A stretch of 7,839 nt of DNA. Source: an uncultured Flavobacteriales bacterium. Its GTDB lineage: Bacteria; Bacteroidota; Bacteroidia; Flavobacteriales_D; Crocinitomicaceae. The notes beneath the pieces were generated by a model. The model searched no databases, had not been told where the DNA came from, and was given only the letters and a program-made list of their open reading frames with translations. Numbering within the stretch: the stretch's first letter is position 1; the number at the start of each line of letters is the position of its first letter. Positions 1 through 6,230 of this stretch are shown here, one piece after another. Position numbers and translations under genes: made by a program. The stretch is taken from positions 1-7,839 of the forward strand of contig CAIUKX010000447.1 of the NCBI GenBank assembly GCA_903899795.1, in the 5' to 3' direction.

Positions 1-1
1 A

Positions 2-487
2 ACAGCGTATGATTCAAAATACAAAGGAAGCGATGGAATTCTTCGAAATACTTCTTACAACGGGAAATTCATTGGTAATTTATTGGGAGGAAAAGAATTC
101 AAATTGAATGAGAAGCACATGATTTCGATAGGTTTTAAAGTAACCTATGCTGGAGGAAAACGCTATGGATATCCTGATATAGCGAAATGTAACGCGCAAC
201 AAGACTTGATCTTTAAAGATTCAGCGTTCAACGAGAGACAATTCAAAAATTATTTCCGAATGGATTTAAAATTGAACTGGAAAATGAATGCGAAGACAGC
301 TACACACGAAATTGGAATAGATTTATTGAATATTTTTAATACAAACAATTTACTTTCGCTGGCCTATGCCCCAAATCTGGCAAATCCTGCAGCTGACCCG
401 ATTACCGTAAAATCGCAATTGGGAAGATTACCTTTATTCTATTACAGAATTGATTTCAGGGCTGGAGGCAGCAAGGATAAAAAGTAG
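2..487 (+). CDS. TonB-dependent outer-membrane receptor, C-terminal part (5' truncated by window edge)
   Basis: The reading frame is open from the first bases of the window, so this is the end of a longer gene; the first apparent start (TTG at 83) is internal. The visible ~161 residues begin with YDSKYKGSDGILRNT and continue NGKFIGNLLGGKEF, a stretch typical of the late beta-strands of Bacteroidota TonB-dependent receptors. Alternating polar/aromatic strands follow, such as NYFRMDLKLNWKMN and HEIGIDLLNIFNTNN. The barrel appears to finish with LPLFYYRIDF, the usual aromatic-terminated last strand, and then a short charged tail (RAGGSKDKK). Such receptors import siderophores, glycans or other large substrates using TonB energy. 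The plug and N-terminal domains lie outside the window, so the substrate cannot be told. Family assignment is quite firm; the specific role is unknown. Confidence 0.85.
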   Translation, partial: TAYDSKYKGSDGILRNTSYNGKFIGNLLGGKEFKLNEKHMISIGFKVTYAGGKRYGYPDIAKCNAQQDLIFKDSAFNERQFKNYFRMDLKLNWKMNAKTATHEIGIDLLNIFNTNNLLSLAYAPNLANPAADPITVKSQLGRLPLFYYRIDFRAGGSKDKK

Positions 488-596
488 TTGATTGAATCGT
501 TTCGAATACTAAAACAGATTTCTTTTTCGTTATAATGTAGTATTCCAATAGATTTGGCATACGCTTTGATTCTCTAATTCTATAAATTTTTGAGTT

Positions 597-1388
597 ATGA
601 AAAAAGGGATCTATTTTTTCGCATTGATTTTTATGTTGGGAATTCTTACCAGTAGTACAACTCCCAGCTTACCGACAGCAACCAATAAGGCTTTTCAGGT
701 GGGTGAAAAATTGCGTTATCGTATTTCGTATGGCTTTCTTGATGCCGGTGAAGCAATTTTAGAAGTCAATTCTACGACTAAAAAAGGGGGTGACGGGGAA
801 TTATTGCAAGTCAAAGGAACCGGAAAAACATTAGGAGGATTCAATTCTTTCTTTAAAGTAGTGGATACCTACGAAAGTTATATTGACAAAAAAGGAATTT
901 TCCCGTGGTTTTTTGTCAGAAGAGTGGATGAAGGTGGTTATAAAATCAATCAAGATTATACTTTTCAGCAGGATAAAGACAAAGTCAACAATGGTGCCGG
1001 TAAGGAGTTTACAACTCCTGTCGGAATTCAAGATATGATTTCATCCTTTTATTATGCAAGAACGATGAATTTCAATAACATGAAGAAATACGATACGTTT
1101 GAATTCAAATGTTTTATGGATAATGAAATCTTTTTATTGAAGATAAAATATGTGGGAGATGAAGTGATTCACATCCGCAAAGGAAAATTCAAATGTCATA
1201 AATTTGTACCTGTTGTTCAAACCGGCCGGTATTTCAAAAGTGAAGACGATGTCAATTTTTGGATCACAAGTGATGCAAATAAAATTCCGGTATTGGTTCG
1301 GGCTAAAATTCCTGTTGGTACCATCAAAATGCACTTGGTAGAATGGGAAGGTTTGAAAAATGCATTATCGAGTAAAGTCGAAAAATAA
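597..1388 (+). CDS. DUF3108 domain-containing exported protein
   Basis: A 263-residue protein. An N-terminal signal peptide is visible (MKKGIYFFALIFMLGILTSS, positively charged then hydrophobic). The mature part opens with FQVGEKLRYRISYGFLDAGE (about residues 33-52), the hallmark opening of DUF3108: a beta-rich periplasmic or outer-membrane-associated domain of unknown function in which 'GE.L.Y...yG...aGea' starts the fold. The rest is strand-rich, with the conserved-looking segments TPVGIQDMISSFYYART and WITSDANKIPVLVRAKIPVG, and fills a normal DUF3108 length. The start is the ATG directly before the signal peptide. The gene follows the receptor by 109 bp on the same strand, so co-transcription is possible but not shown. 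No catalytic residues can be assigned and no function is claimed. Family call by recalled motif; confident. Confidence 0.85.
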   Translation: MKKGIYFFALIFMLGILTSSTTPSLPTATNKAFQVGEKLRYRISYGFLDAGEAILEVNSTTKKGGDGELLQVKGTGKTLGGFNSFFKVVDTYESYIDKKGIFPWFFVRRVDEGGYKINQDYTFQQDKDKVNNGAGKEFTTPVGIQDMISSFYYARTMNFNNMKKYDTFEFKCFMDNEIFLLKIKYVGDEVIHIRKGKFKCHKFVPVVQTGRYFKSEDDVNFWITSDANKIPVLVRAKIPVGTIKMHLVEWEGLKNALSSKVEK

Positions 1389-1481
1389 TTTTGAATGTTT
1401 AATTTTAAGTGCTTAATTAGTAAAAGGTAAGAATATCAACGTCTTCAATTAAACATTAATTATTCAAAATTCAACATTATC
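1389..1481. repeat. Convergent AT-rich spacer with an imperfect inverted repeat
   Basis: This 93-bp spacer lies between the stops of the plus-strand DUF3108 gene and the minus-strand exported-protein gene. The left arm TTTTGAATGTTTAATT (1389-1404) is matched in reverse complement by 1447-1469. The right arm carries a 7-nt insertion (AATTAAT) between its two blocks. The loop is about 42 nt and there is no GC-rich stem, so it is a weak candidate for a bidirectional terminator and could simply be low-complexity spacer. Confidence 0.35.
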
Positions 1482-2015
1482 TCAAAGCCATTTCCGGACA
1501 CGCTTTGCTGTTTTTTTCTTGAAGCGTTTCAGTACCGTGTCGCGGTTGCTCACATTTCCACATTTAACAATGTCTGTTCCCATGAATTGTCCTTCTCTGT
1601 AAAAGGTAAATTCAAAACTGATTGACGTTATTTCGTCTCTGTACAAAGGAAAAAGATGTCCGACTGATAAAGCTGTTTTTAGATTGTCATGACTCTCAGC
1701 ACGTTTGAATTTTCGATCATATCCGCGAACAGAAACGGTTAAATACGTATCGATTCCTTTGTTTGTGACAATTTTTTGAACGGAATCCAAAACCAACATT
1801 TGTACATCACTGCCTACTTTAAGAATATTCAAAGAAGGAATCGCTTTTACACCTGCATTGGTAAGAATTTCAGTCAAAGCAATTTCAATGGAGTATCGAT
1901 CATCCGCTTTGTCTAATTGTCCGATGACAAGTGCATTTTTTAACTTCAACCCATCTGTTTGAGCGAAAGAAATGGTGAATGAAAAAACAACAATAAGCAG
2001 AGCGAATAACTTCAT
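1482..2015 (-). CDS. Exported protein of unknown function, downstream of metF
   Basis: A 177-residue protein that I do not recognise. Residues 1-19 form a clear Sec signal peptide (MKLFALLIVVFSFTISFAQ, likely cleavage after SFA or SFAQ). No lipobox cysteine is seen, so a soluble periplasmic or secreted protein is likely. The mature part looks alpha/beta: a strand around NALVIGQL, a helix around YSIEIALTEILTNAG, another strand and helix (VQMLVLDSVQKIVTNKG), then strands such as YLTVSVRGYD and SISFEFTFYREGQ. The order 'RYSIE.AL...L...GV.A.PSL' loosely recalls small periplasmic alpha/beta proteins of the CsgG/LpoB kind, but this is only an impression. The C-terminus is very basic (KRFKKKTAKRVRKWL). 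It begins 10 bp after the metF stop and so is probably translated from the same mRNA, although nothing suggests a role in folate metabolism. Confidence 0.75.
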   Translation of the reverse strand: MKLFALLIVVFSFTISFAQTDGLKLKNALVIGQLDKADDRYSIEIALTEILTNAGVKAIPSLNILKVGSDVQMLVLDSVQKIVTNKGIDTYLTVSVRGYDRKFKRAESHDNLKTALSVGHLFPLYRDEITSISFEFTFYREGQFMGTDIVKCGNVSNRDTVLKRFKKKTAKRVRKWL

Positions 2016-2025
2016 AGGAAATGAA

Positions 2026-2976
2026 TTAGAAAATTTCTTTTGCGATTGAATGAACAGAGAAAGAATTTGACATTGTATAATAGTGAATACAAGGAACTTT
2101 CGCAGCTTTCAATTCTTTTGATTGAGCAATTCCCCATTCGATTCCGATTTGTTCGGCTGTTTTATTGTCTTTGCATTTCAATAATTCTTTGGATAAATCT
2201 TCCGGATAATCAATGTGGAAGAATTTCGGTAAAAAGGAGATGTGACTCAAATTTTTGATCGGTTTCAATCCTGGAATAATCGGAACCGTAATTCCAATTG
2301 CTCTGCAAGCAGCTACAAAATCAAAATATTTTTTATTGTCGAAGAACATTTGTGTTACAATGTATTCAGCTCCAGCATCCACCTTCGCTTTCAAATACTG
2401 AAGATCCGTTGTCAGGTTCATTGCTTCGAAATGTTTTTCAGGATATCCTGCTGCACCGATACAAAAATCTGTTGGCTCTAGCTGAATATCATCCATCATG
2501 TATGTTCCTTCGTTCATGGCTTTTATCTGGTGAATCAAATCTACTGCGTAGGTATGTCCATCTTCGTGAGGCCTGAAAGTTGATTCTGTTTTAATAGAAT
2601 CTCCGCGAAGTGCTAAAACATTGTCAATTCCTAAAAATTGAAGATCGATCAATGCATTTTCGGTTTCTTCTTTACTGAAACCACCACAGATCAAATGGGG
2701 TACAGCGTCAACATCGTATTTATTCATGATCGCAGCACAAATTCCAACCGTTCCCGGACGTTTACGAATAGCGATTTTTTCGAGTAAACCACGCTCTCTT
2801 TCTTTGTAGATATATTCCTCACGGTGATAAGTAACATTCACAAAGCGGGGTTTAAACTCCATTAAAGGATCAATTCCGTCATAAATCGATTGAATACTTT
2901 TTCCTTTCAGTGGAGGGAGAATTTCCAAGGAGAATAATGTGTCTTTTGCTTGTGCTAAGTGTTCAGTAATTTTCAT
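2026..2976 (-). CDS. metF: 5,10-methylenetetrahydrofolate reductase
   Basis: A 316-residue cytoplasmic flavoprotein. It reduces 5,10-methylene-THF to 5-methyl-THF, the methyl donor for methionine synthesis. The TIM-barrel signatures appear in order: SLEILPP (residues 16-22) with the catalytic Glu18 equivalent to Glu28 of E. coli MetF; FVNVTYHREEY (45-55); the flavin-binding LALRGD (121-126) with the conserved Asp126; IGAAGYPEKH (173-182); GAEYIVTQMFFDN (202-214); and PIIPGLKPI (232-240). The length is slightly above E. coli MetF (about 296) and typical of the short bacterial form without the eukaryotic regulatory domain. The ATG start places the first helix and strand correctly. It lies 99 bp downstream of ispD and 10 bp upstream of the exported-protein gene on the same strand. 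No SAM or cobalamin riboswitch was recognised in the 99-bp leader. Confidence 0.95.
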   Translation of the reverse strand: MKITEHLAQAKDTLFSLEILPPLKGKSIQSIYDGIDPLMEFKPRFVNVTYHREEYIYKERERGLLEKIAIRKRPGTVGICAAIMNKYDVDAVPHLICGGFSKEETENALIDLQFLGIDNVLALRGDSIKTESTFRPHEDGHTYAVDLIHQIKAMNEGTYMMDDIQLEPTDFCIGAAGYPEKHFEAMNLTTDLQYLKAKVDAGAEYIVTQMFFDNKKYFDFVAACRAIGITVPIIPGLKPIKNLSHISFLPKFFHIDYPEDLSKELLKCKDNKTAEQIGIEWGIAQSKELKAAKVPCIHYYTMSNSFSVHSIAKEIF

Positions 2977-3075
2977 TTCAATTGCTTAAAAGTGGCACGA
3001 AGATACATTATTAATGTGAAATGAGATGGCATGATTGTGAATTTGATCGATTAAAAAGTGTTAAAAGAAAGCGAA
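2977..3075 (-). promoter_or_regulatory. metF leader with a small palindrome
   Basis: This 99-bp gap between ispD and metF contains ACATTA-T-TAATGT (3005-3017), a 6-bp inverted repeat around one base that could be a protein-binding site. Next to it on the minus strand is TATCTTCG (3005-2998), one base away from the Bacteroidota -7 element TAnnTTTG, but no good -33 TTTG stands at the expected spacing. A separate metF promoter is therefore possible but poorly supported. No terminator for ispD is visible. Confidence 0.25.
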
Positions 3076-3735
3076 TTACTTTAAAAATAATGCTGCAAAT
3101 TTCAAATCATTAGGGGTTGTGATTTTGATATTTTCCTCGTTTCCTTCTGTCATGAAAATAGTATATCCGGCTTCTTCAACCAAGGATGCATCGTCTGTAA
3201 TGCCAGCGTGAAAAGGAATTTCGTATGCGTTTAGAAGGATTTCTTCTTGAAAAAATTGAGGTGTTTGAACTGTAAAATAATTTTTCCGATCAACCGCATA
3301 TGTTTCATTGTCCTTCAATTTCCGAAGGGATTCTTTCAAGGGTAAAGTTGGAATACCCGATCCGTTTTCTTTGGCTGAAAGTAAAGTGCGTTCAATCGTA
3401 ACTGTATTTACTAGTGGACGAACTCCATCGTGAACACCGATAATTTTATGCGAACAAAAACGAAGTGCATTTTTGATCGAATCGTAGCGCTCAATTCCTC
3501 CATCTACAATACGATGCGGGATTGTAAAATGATGGCTGTGCCGCAAATCTTCCCAGTATTCTTTCCAATCGGAAGGAAGGGTGACGATAATTTGGCAGGA
3601 AGGATTGAATTCATAAAAACATCGGATTGTATGCATCAGGATGGGAAGACCCGAAACCTCCAAAAATTGTTTTGGAATTTCTGCTCCCATTCGTTTACCG
3701 ATTCCTCCGGCTGTGATGATGATAGAAAATGACAC
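3076..3735 (-). CDS. ispD: 2-C-methyl-D-erythritol 4-phosphate cytidylyltransferase
   Basis: A 219-residue cytoplasmic nucleotidyltransferase. It joins CTP and MEP to give CDP-ME, the third step of the non-mevalonate isoprenoid pathway. The CTP-binding loop is TAGGIGKRMGAEIPKQF (8-24), with Arg15 and Lys22 in the places of E. coli Arg20 and Lys27. GGIERYDSIKNAL (79-91) is the conserved 'G..ER..S' helix, and VHDGVRP (101-107) carries the metal-binding Asp103. Arg150 precedes VQTPQFF (156-162), TDDASLVE (180-187) follows, and NIKITTPNDL (202-211) holds Lys204, equivalent to E. coli Lys213. The start is a GTG: an in-frame TAA lies immediately before it, and the next in-frame ATG codes for Met16 inside the CTP loop, so no other start would give a working enzyme. 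The length is normal. Nearby IspD paralogues such as TarI share the fold, but the MEP-type motifs favour IspD. Confidence 0.92.
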   Translation of the reverse strand: MSFSIIITAGGIGKRMGAEIPKQFLEVSGLPILMHTIRCFYEFNPSCQIIVTLPSDWKEYWEDLRHSHHFTIPHRIVDGGIERYDSIKNALRFCSHKIIGVHDGVRPLVNTVTIERTLLSAKENGSGIPTLPLKESLRKLKDNETYAVDRKNYFTVQTPQFFQEEILLNAYEIPFHAGITDDASLVEEAGYTIFMTEGNEENIKITTPNDLKFAALFLK

Positions 3736-3760
3736 TTATATTGATGTTTGATATTTATGG

Positions 3761-3794
3761 TTTGTATGGACAGGTCGCGACCTGTCCATACAAA
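3761..3794. repeat. Perfect 34-bp palindrome, REP-like
   Basis: The left arm TTTGTATGGACAGGTCG (3761-3777) is followed with no spacer by its exact reverse complement CGACCTGTCCATACAAA (3778-3794), a perfect 17+17 inverted repeat. The core GGACAGGTCGCGACCTGTCC is GC-rich and CpG-bearing in an otherwise AT-rich spacer. It sits between the terminator of the small minus-strand gene and the ispD start, 25 bp upstream of the GTG. It resembles a repetitive extragenic palindrome (REP) or small mobile palindromic element more than a promoter. It could also be the binding site of a dimeric regulator. Confidence 0.75.
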
Positions 3795-3795
3795 T

Positions 3796-3828
3796 AAAAA
3801 AGGTTATCTGTTTGTGACAAATAACCTT
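3796..3828 (-). terminator. Intrinsic terminator of the small DUF6341-like gene
   Basis: Read on the minus strand, AAGGTTAT (3828-3821) pairs with ATAACCTT (3807-3800). An inner 3-bp extension follows after one mismatch, leaving a 5-nt loop. A run of six T residues follows on the minus strand (3801-3796). Stem plus T-tract, starting 23 bp after the stop of the 63-residue gene, is the classical rho-independent layout. It also separates that gene from ispD, which would then need its own promoter in the short stretch containing the palindrome. Confidence 0.7.
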
Positions 3829-3851
3829 CAATTTCTATAGTAATGTTTGAA

Positions 3852-4043
3852 TTATCTAAGCTTGTTTGTATTGTTTTGCGCTTCTTTATCAAACTTGTTT
3901 TGTAATCTCAACCAGTAGATCAGACCAACAAAACCTAAAACAATGCAAGAGTAATTGAACTTATTTCCTACCCAGTCATAGAATTCAAAAGGGAAACCGT
4001 ATAAAAAATCACCAATCGCCCAAAATATTTTTGTTGCTGTCAT
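3852..4043 (-). CDS. Small single-span membrane protein, DUF6341-like
   Basis: A 63-residue protein with start MTATKIFWAIGDFLYGFPF. One transmembrane segment is visible at about residues 32-47 (SCIVLGFVGLIYWLRL), followed by a short charged tail (QNKFDKEAQNNTNKLR). The N-terminal amphipathic stretch, the 'GFVGLIYWL.LQ..F' segment and the overall size resemble small Bacteroidota proteins that I recall as DUF6341; this is from memory and not certain. Function is unknown. The gene is credible because it has an ATG, a promoter-like element upstream and a good terminator just downstream, and so appears to be an independent one-gene unit. Confidence 0.75.
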   Translation of the reverse strand: MTATKIFWAIGDFLYGFPFEFYDWVGNKFNYSCIVLGFVGLIYWLRLQNKFDKEAQNNTNKLR

Positions 4044-4063
4044 ATCTCAAAAATTTATTGGAG

Positions 4064-4071
4064 CAAAGTAA
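4064..4071 (-). promoter_or_regulatory. Candidate Bacteroidota -7 element for the small membrane-protein gene
   Basis: On the minus strand TTACTTTG (4071-4064) matches the Bacteroidota -7 consensus TAnnTTTG at all but one position and lies 21 bp before the ATG. No clear -33 TTG/TTTG is seen at the usual ~19-bp spacing, so this is suggestive only. Confidence 0.3.
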
Positions 4072-4338
4072 GTAAAAATAAAAATGGATTGAAAGGAATT
4101 TCCTGAAAAATAAGAAAGGAAAATTACGTATCGTACAAATTTGCTTGTAAATCAGCTTTTTATCATTATTGTGTTAGATTAAAAATTCCAGTAAATCTGC
4201 CGGAAAGATTCATTATAGATGAAGATATCCCAAATGTATTGATAGTCTACAACAGGTCTTTTTTACTTTTTTTGATGAAATAATTGAGGTGGCATTCCAA
4301 TAAATACGATAAATGTTTTCCTGTAAAAGCAGAGATCT

Positions 4339-4374
4339 CAACAGTTATACATTCAAATCCAACAGTTATACATT
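4339..4374. repeat. Two 15-bp direct repeats with a 21-bp period
   Basis: CAACAGTTATACATT occurs exactly at 4339-4353 and again at 4360-4374, separated by six bases (CAAATC). The 21-bp start-to-start distance is two helical turns, so both copies face the same side of the DNA, as tandem activator or repressor sites often do. They lie 115-150 bp upstream of the T9SS cargo ATG. They could be an operator for that gene, or a chance or slippage duplication. Confidence 0.55.
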
Positions 4375-4419
4375 GGTATTGAAATTTTGTGCCTAAATAA
4401 GATCGCAAGATTAGCATTT

Positions 4420-4441
4420 TTGCTGTTGATTCGAACAGCAA
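4420..4441 (+). promoter_or_regulatory. Short hairpin in the leader of the T9SS cargo gene
   Basis: TTGCTGTT (4420-4427) and AACAGCAA (4434-4441) form an 8-bp perfect stem with a 6-nt loop, 47 bp before the ATG. No T-run follows, so it is not a terminator. It could be a leader stem-loop affecting mRNA stability, or a dimeric protein-binding site. Confidence 0.35.
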
Positions 4442-4488
4442 CCTGCCTTTATTATCTGGCGTCAAAGGGTAAATTAATTCTATTTAAC

Positions 4489-5535
4489 ATGAAAAAAAAT
4501 ACAAAAACACTTTTATCATTAGCAGCGCTGCTTTTGTCGGGTCAAACTTCTTTTGGTGCTATTATTTATACTGATATCACAGATGCACATCTTAGCACTA
4601 CTGGAACTTTCGCTATCAACATGGATAACACTGGTGCGGATGAATATTCTTTCGACAATACAATGGGTTCACCCTATATCATGTTTGATCCGAACATGCA
4701 TTTGGGAACTGTAAGTACGGGCGAATGGGATGTAATCAAAGGGTATGACCTCAATACTCCTATCAATTCATCGCTTGGATTCTACGACCAAGGGGACGGT
4801 GGTATCAATCCCGGATGGCAAACTACTTATACTTTTCCAAGTTCAGTGGATAAGTATTTGGGATGTCAATTCAACATCGGAAGCAGTACTTACTATGGAT
4901 GGATTCGTGTACAATTAGTCGGTACAGATCTTATCTTCAAGGATTATGCATACAACAATACTGCAAATGCAGCGATCAATGCGGGTGACACTGGTTCTTC
5001 TTCTGCGGTATTGGTGACTTCTATTACTGTAACCGGTGCTGGTAATGCTTCAACTATTTCAACTATGGGTGGTACTTTACAAATGTCGGCAGCTGTCGCT
5101 CCTTCGAATGCTTCAGTTGCTACTTATACTTGGTCGGTTCAAAACGGAACAGGAACGGCTACCATCAGTGGTAAAGGTTTATTAACTGCACTTACTAACG
5201 GAACAGTCACTGTGAAAGCTACTGCAAACGATGCTTCTGGAGTAATTGGAACGAAAGTAATTACGATCAGCAATCAAACGAACGGAATAGTAGAAATGGC
5301 GATGAATGAATTTTCAGTGTATCCAAATCCAATAACCGATCAATTGAACATTCAATATACGGGTAAATCGGCTGTTCATCTGATTGAAATTTATACTGTC
5401 AATGGTGAGAAAGTTCTTTCAATAGCATCTGATATGACTCAATCTATCGATGTGAGCACCCTGAAACGAGGAAGTTATTTCGTTTCTATCCAATTGGAAA
5501 ATGATGAGGTTGTTCGGGTGAAAATTGTGAAATAG
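4489..5535 (+). CDS. Secreted T9SS cargo protein with BIG2 Ig-like domain
   Basis: A 348-residue protein. Residues 1-24 are a signal peptide (MKKNTKTLLSLAALLLSGQT then SFGA), which fixes the ATG as the start; an in-frame TTG 34 codons upstream would bury the signal. Residues 25-168 form a beta-rich domain starting IIYTDITDAHL, with an INMDN segment and ending YYGWIRVQLVG...KDYAYNNTANAAINAGDT. This pattern occurs in secreted Bacteroidota proteins, but I cannot name its function. Residues about 175-262 fit a bacterial Ig-like group 2 (BIG2) domain: VTSITVTG, LQMSAAVAPSNAS, YTWSV, GLLTALTNGTVTVKATA. Residues 275-348 are a type A T9SS sorting domain: FSVYPNPITDQLNI, IYTVNGEKVL, DVSTLKRGSYFVSIQ, ending VVRVKIVK. 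The protein is therefore expected to cross the outer membrane by T9SS and be anchored or released at the surface, plausibly in adhesion or matrix; no enzyme motif is seen. Confidence 0.9.
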   Translation: MKKNTKTLLSLAALLLSGQTSFGAIIYTDITDAHLSTTGTFAINMDNTGADEYSFDNTMGSPYIMFDPNMHLGTVSTGEWDVIKGYDLNTPINSSLGFYDQGDGGINPGWQTTYTFPSSVDKYLGCQFNIGSSTYYGWIRVQLVGTDLIFKDYAYNNTANAAINAGDTGSSSAVLVTSITVTGAGNASTISTMGGTLQMSAAVAPSNASVATYTWSVQNGTGTATISGKGLLTALTNGTVTVKATANDASGVIGTKVITISNQTNGIVEMAMNEFSVYPNPITDQLNIQYTGKSAVHLIEIYTVNGEKVLSIASDMTQSIDVSTLKRGSYFVSIQLENDEVVRVKIVK

Positions 5536-5582
5536 ACATTAGATCACTGCACTCAAAAGCCTAATGCTTCAGATTTGTATAT

Positions 5583-5624
5583 TGTAAATGGGAAGGACAA
5601 TTTTAATGTTACTTTCCATTTACA
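5583..5624. terminator. Hairpin between convergent T9SS cargo and DoxX genes
   Basis: TGTAAATGGGAAG (5583-5595) pairs with CTTTCCATTTACA (5612-5624): 13 positions with one mismatch that can be a G-U wobble in the plus-strand transcript. The loop is 16 nt. The right arm overlaps the last codons of the DoxX gene. No clear T-run follows on either strand, so it may be a weak bidirectional terminator or an mRNA-end stabilising stem. Confidence 0.4.
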
Positions 5625-6055
5625 TTAGACTTTCTCCCCATCAAATAATCCACGCTGATTTTTCCTGGGCCAGTGATGAAAAGCAAAAGTAGCATCACCA
5701 GGTAATACAAGGGAATTTCAAAACCATTGTCGCCGGCATTGAATCCATTTCCCCAGTGAACTGTTTTGATAGCGACCACCATAATGATCATCAATGGAAT
5801 CGTAATAAAACGTGTTGCAAAACCAAAGATCAAAAATAAAAATCCAAAAACTTCCGTATAGGTTGTCAAATAAGCCATAAATATAGGAGCTGGAATTTCC
5901 AAAGACCTAAACCATATTGCAATGTCATGAACATTCTGCAATTTTGCCATGGCTGGCGCATAGAATCCAAAGGCAAGAATCAGTCGAATTAATAATAGAG
6001 GTAAATCCTGAAGATTCGATAATTTACTGATGAAGTTATAATACTTTGTTTTCAT
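5609..6055 (-). CDS. DoxX family membrane protein next to an MNIO cassette
   Basis: A 148-residue integral membrane protein with four likely helices: about 18-36 (LPLLLIRLILAFGFYAPAM), 57-78, 83-99 and 113-128. The family pattern 'LLIRL.LA..F......KL' near the N-terminus, 'TYTEVFGFLFLIFGFATRF' in helix 2, and an aromatic loop with WGNGFNAGDNGFEIP before the last helix all fit DoxX. Family members are small quinone-linked or redox-associated membrane proteins, mostly without a proven activity. DoxX genes recur beside DUF692/DUF2063 pairs in bufferin and Hvf-type clusters, and the position here agrees. It is separated from the DUF2063 gene by 175 bp, so it may be read from its own promoter. The metal-related role is inferred from context only. 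Confidence 0.88.
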   Translation of the reverse strand: MKTKYYNFISKLSNLQDLPLLLIRLILAFGFYAPAMAKLQNVHDIAIWFRSLEIPAPIFMAYLTTYTEVFGFLFLIFGFATRFITIPLMIIMVVAIKTVHWGNGFNAGDNGFEIPLYYLVMLLLLFITGPGKISVDYLMGRKSNVNGK

Positions 6056-6230
6056 AGTCTGTTTTTATTGATTTATAATGATGAACCCTAGTTACTACAG
6101 TTCATCTTGTAACATCGGATGTAATCTGTTGACAAGTATACTACTATAATATGACACGAAGTTAGGTTAGAACGATTTATTTCAGACAGTAGAGTTGAGA
6201 TGTTCTAATCTATAGAGAAAGTTCGGTTCC
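6056..6230. other. Spacer between the DUF2063 and doxX genes
   Basis: This 175-bp gap was checked on the minus strand for a small precursor peptide. The ATG frames there stop after about five codons, so none is present. TTAGAAC (6167-6173) and GTTCTAA (6202-6208) form only a 7-bp stem with a 28-nt loop. A separate doxX promoter may lie here, but no good -33/-7 pair was found. Confidence 0.45.

Larger units (their letters stand above)
4044..4488. other. 445-bp divergent intergenic region
   Basis: The region separates the minus-strand small membrane-protein gene from the plus-strand T9SS cargo gene. It is AT-rich and holds a promoter-like element at its left end, two 15-bp direct repeats (4339-4374) and a hairpin (4420-4441), listed separately. 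No convincing gene, tRNA or riboswitch was recognised. Short open frames across it have rare starts and low-complexity products and are not credible. The stretch 4072-4338 holds nothing I can name. Confidence 0.6.

Noticed and set aside
541..596. A -33/-7 promoter for the DUF3108 gene
   Set aside because: TTTG motifs are present, but no TAnnTTTG stands at the right spacing, and the best AT-rich match is too close to the ATG.
831..1334. Two 66-codon minus-strand frames inside the DUF3108 gene
   Set aside because: They are antisense to a clear signal-peptide/DUF3108 coding frame and resemble no known protein.
2040..2576. Plus-strand open frames opposite metF
   Set aside because: They are antisense shadows of a well-supported metF gene, with Cys/Ser-rich low-complexity products.
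4339..4374. CRISPR-like repeats or DnaA boxes
   Set aside because: There are only two copies with a 6-bp spacer, far from a CRISPR array; TTATACATT differs from the DnaA box TTATNCACA at two positions and there is no origin context.
4247..4465. Minus-strand open frame of 72 codons in the divergent spacer
   Set aside because: It is low-complexity, overlaps the direct repeats (which give it an internal repeat QCITVGFECITV), and has no family resemblance.
4387..4488. A longer T9SS cargo protein starting at the in-frame TTG at 4387
   Set aside because: The extension would precede a complete signal peptide that begins at the ATG at 4489, and it runs through the hairpin region.
6167..6208. Inverted repeat as terminator after the DUF2063 gene
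   Set aside because: The stem is only 7 bp, with a 28-nt loop and no T-run.
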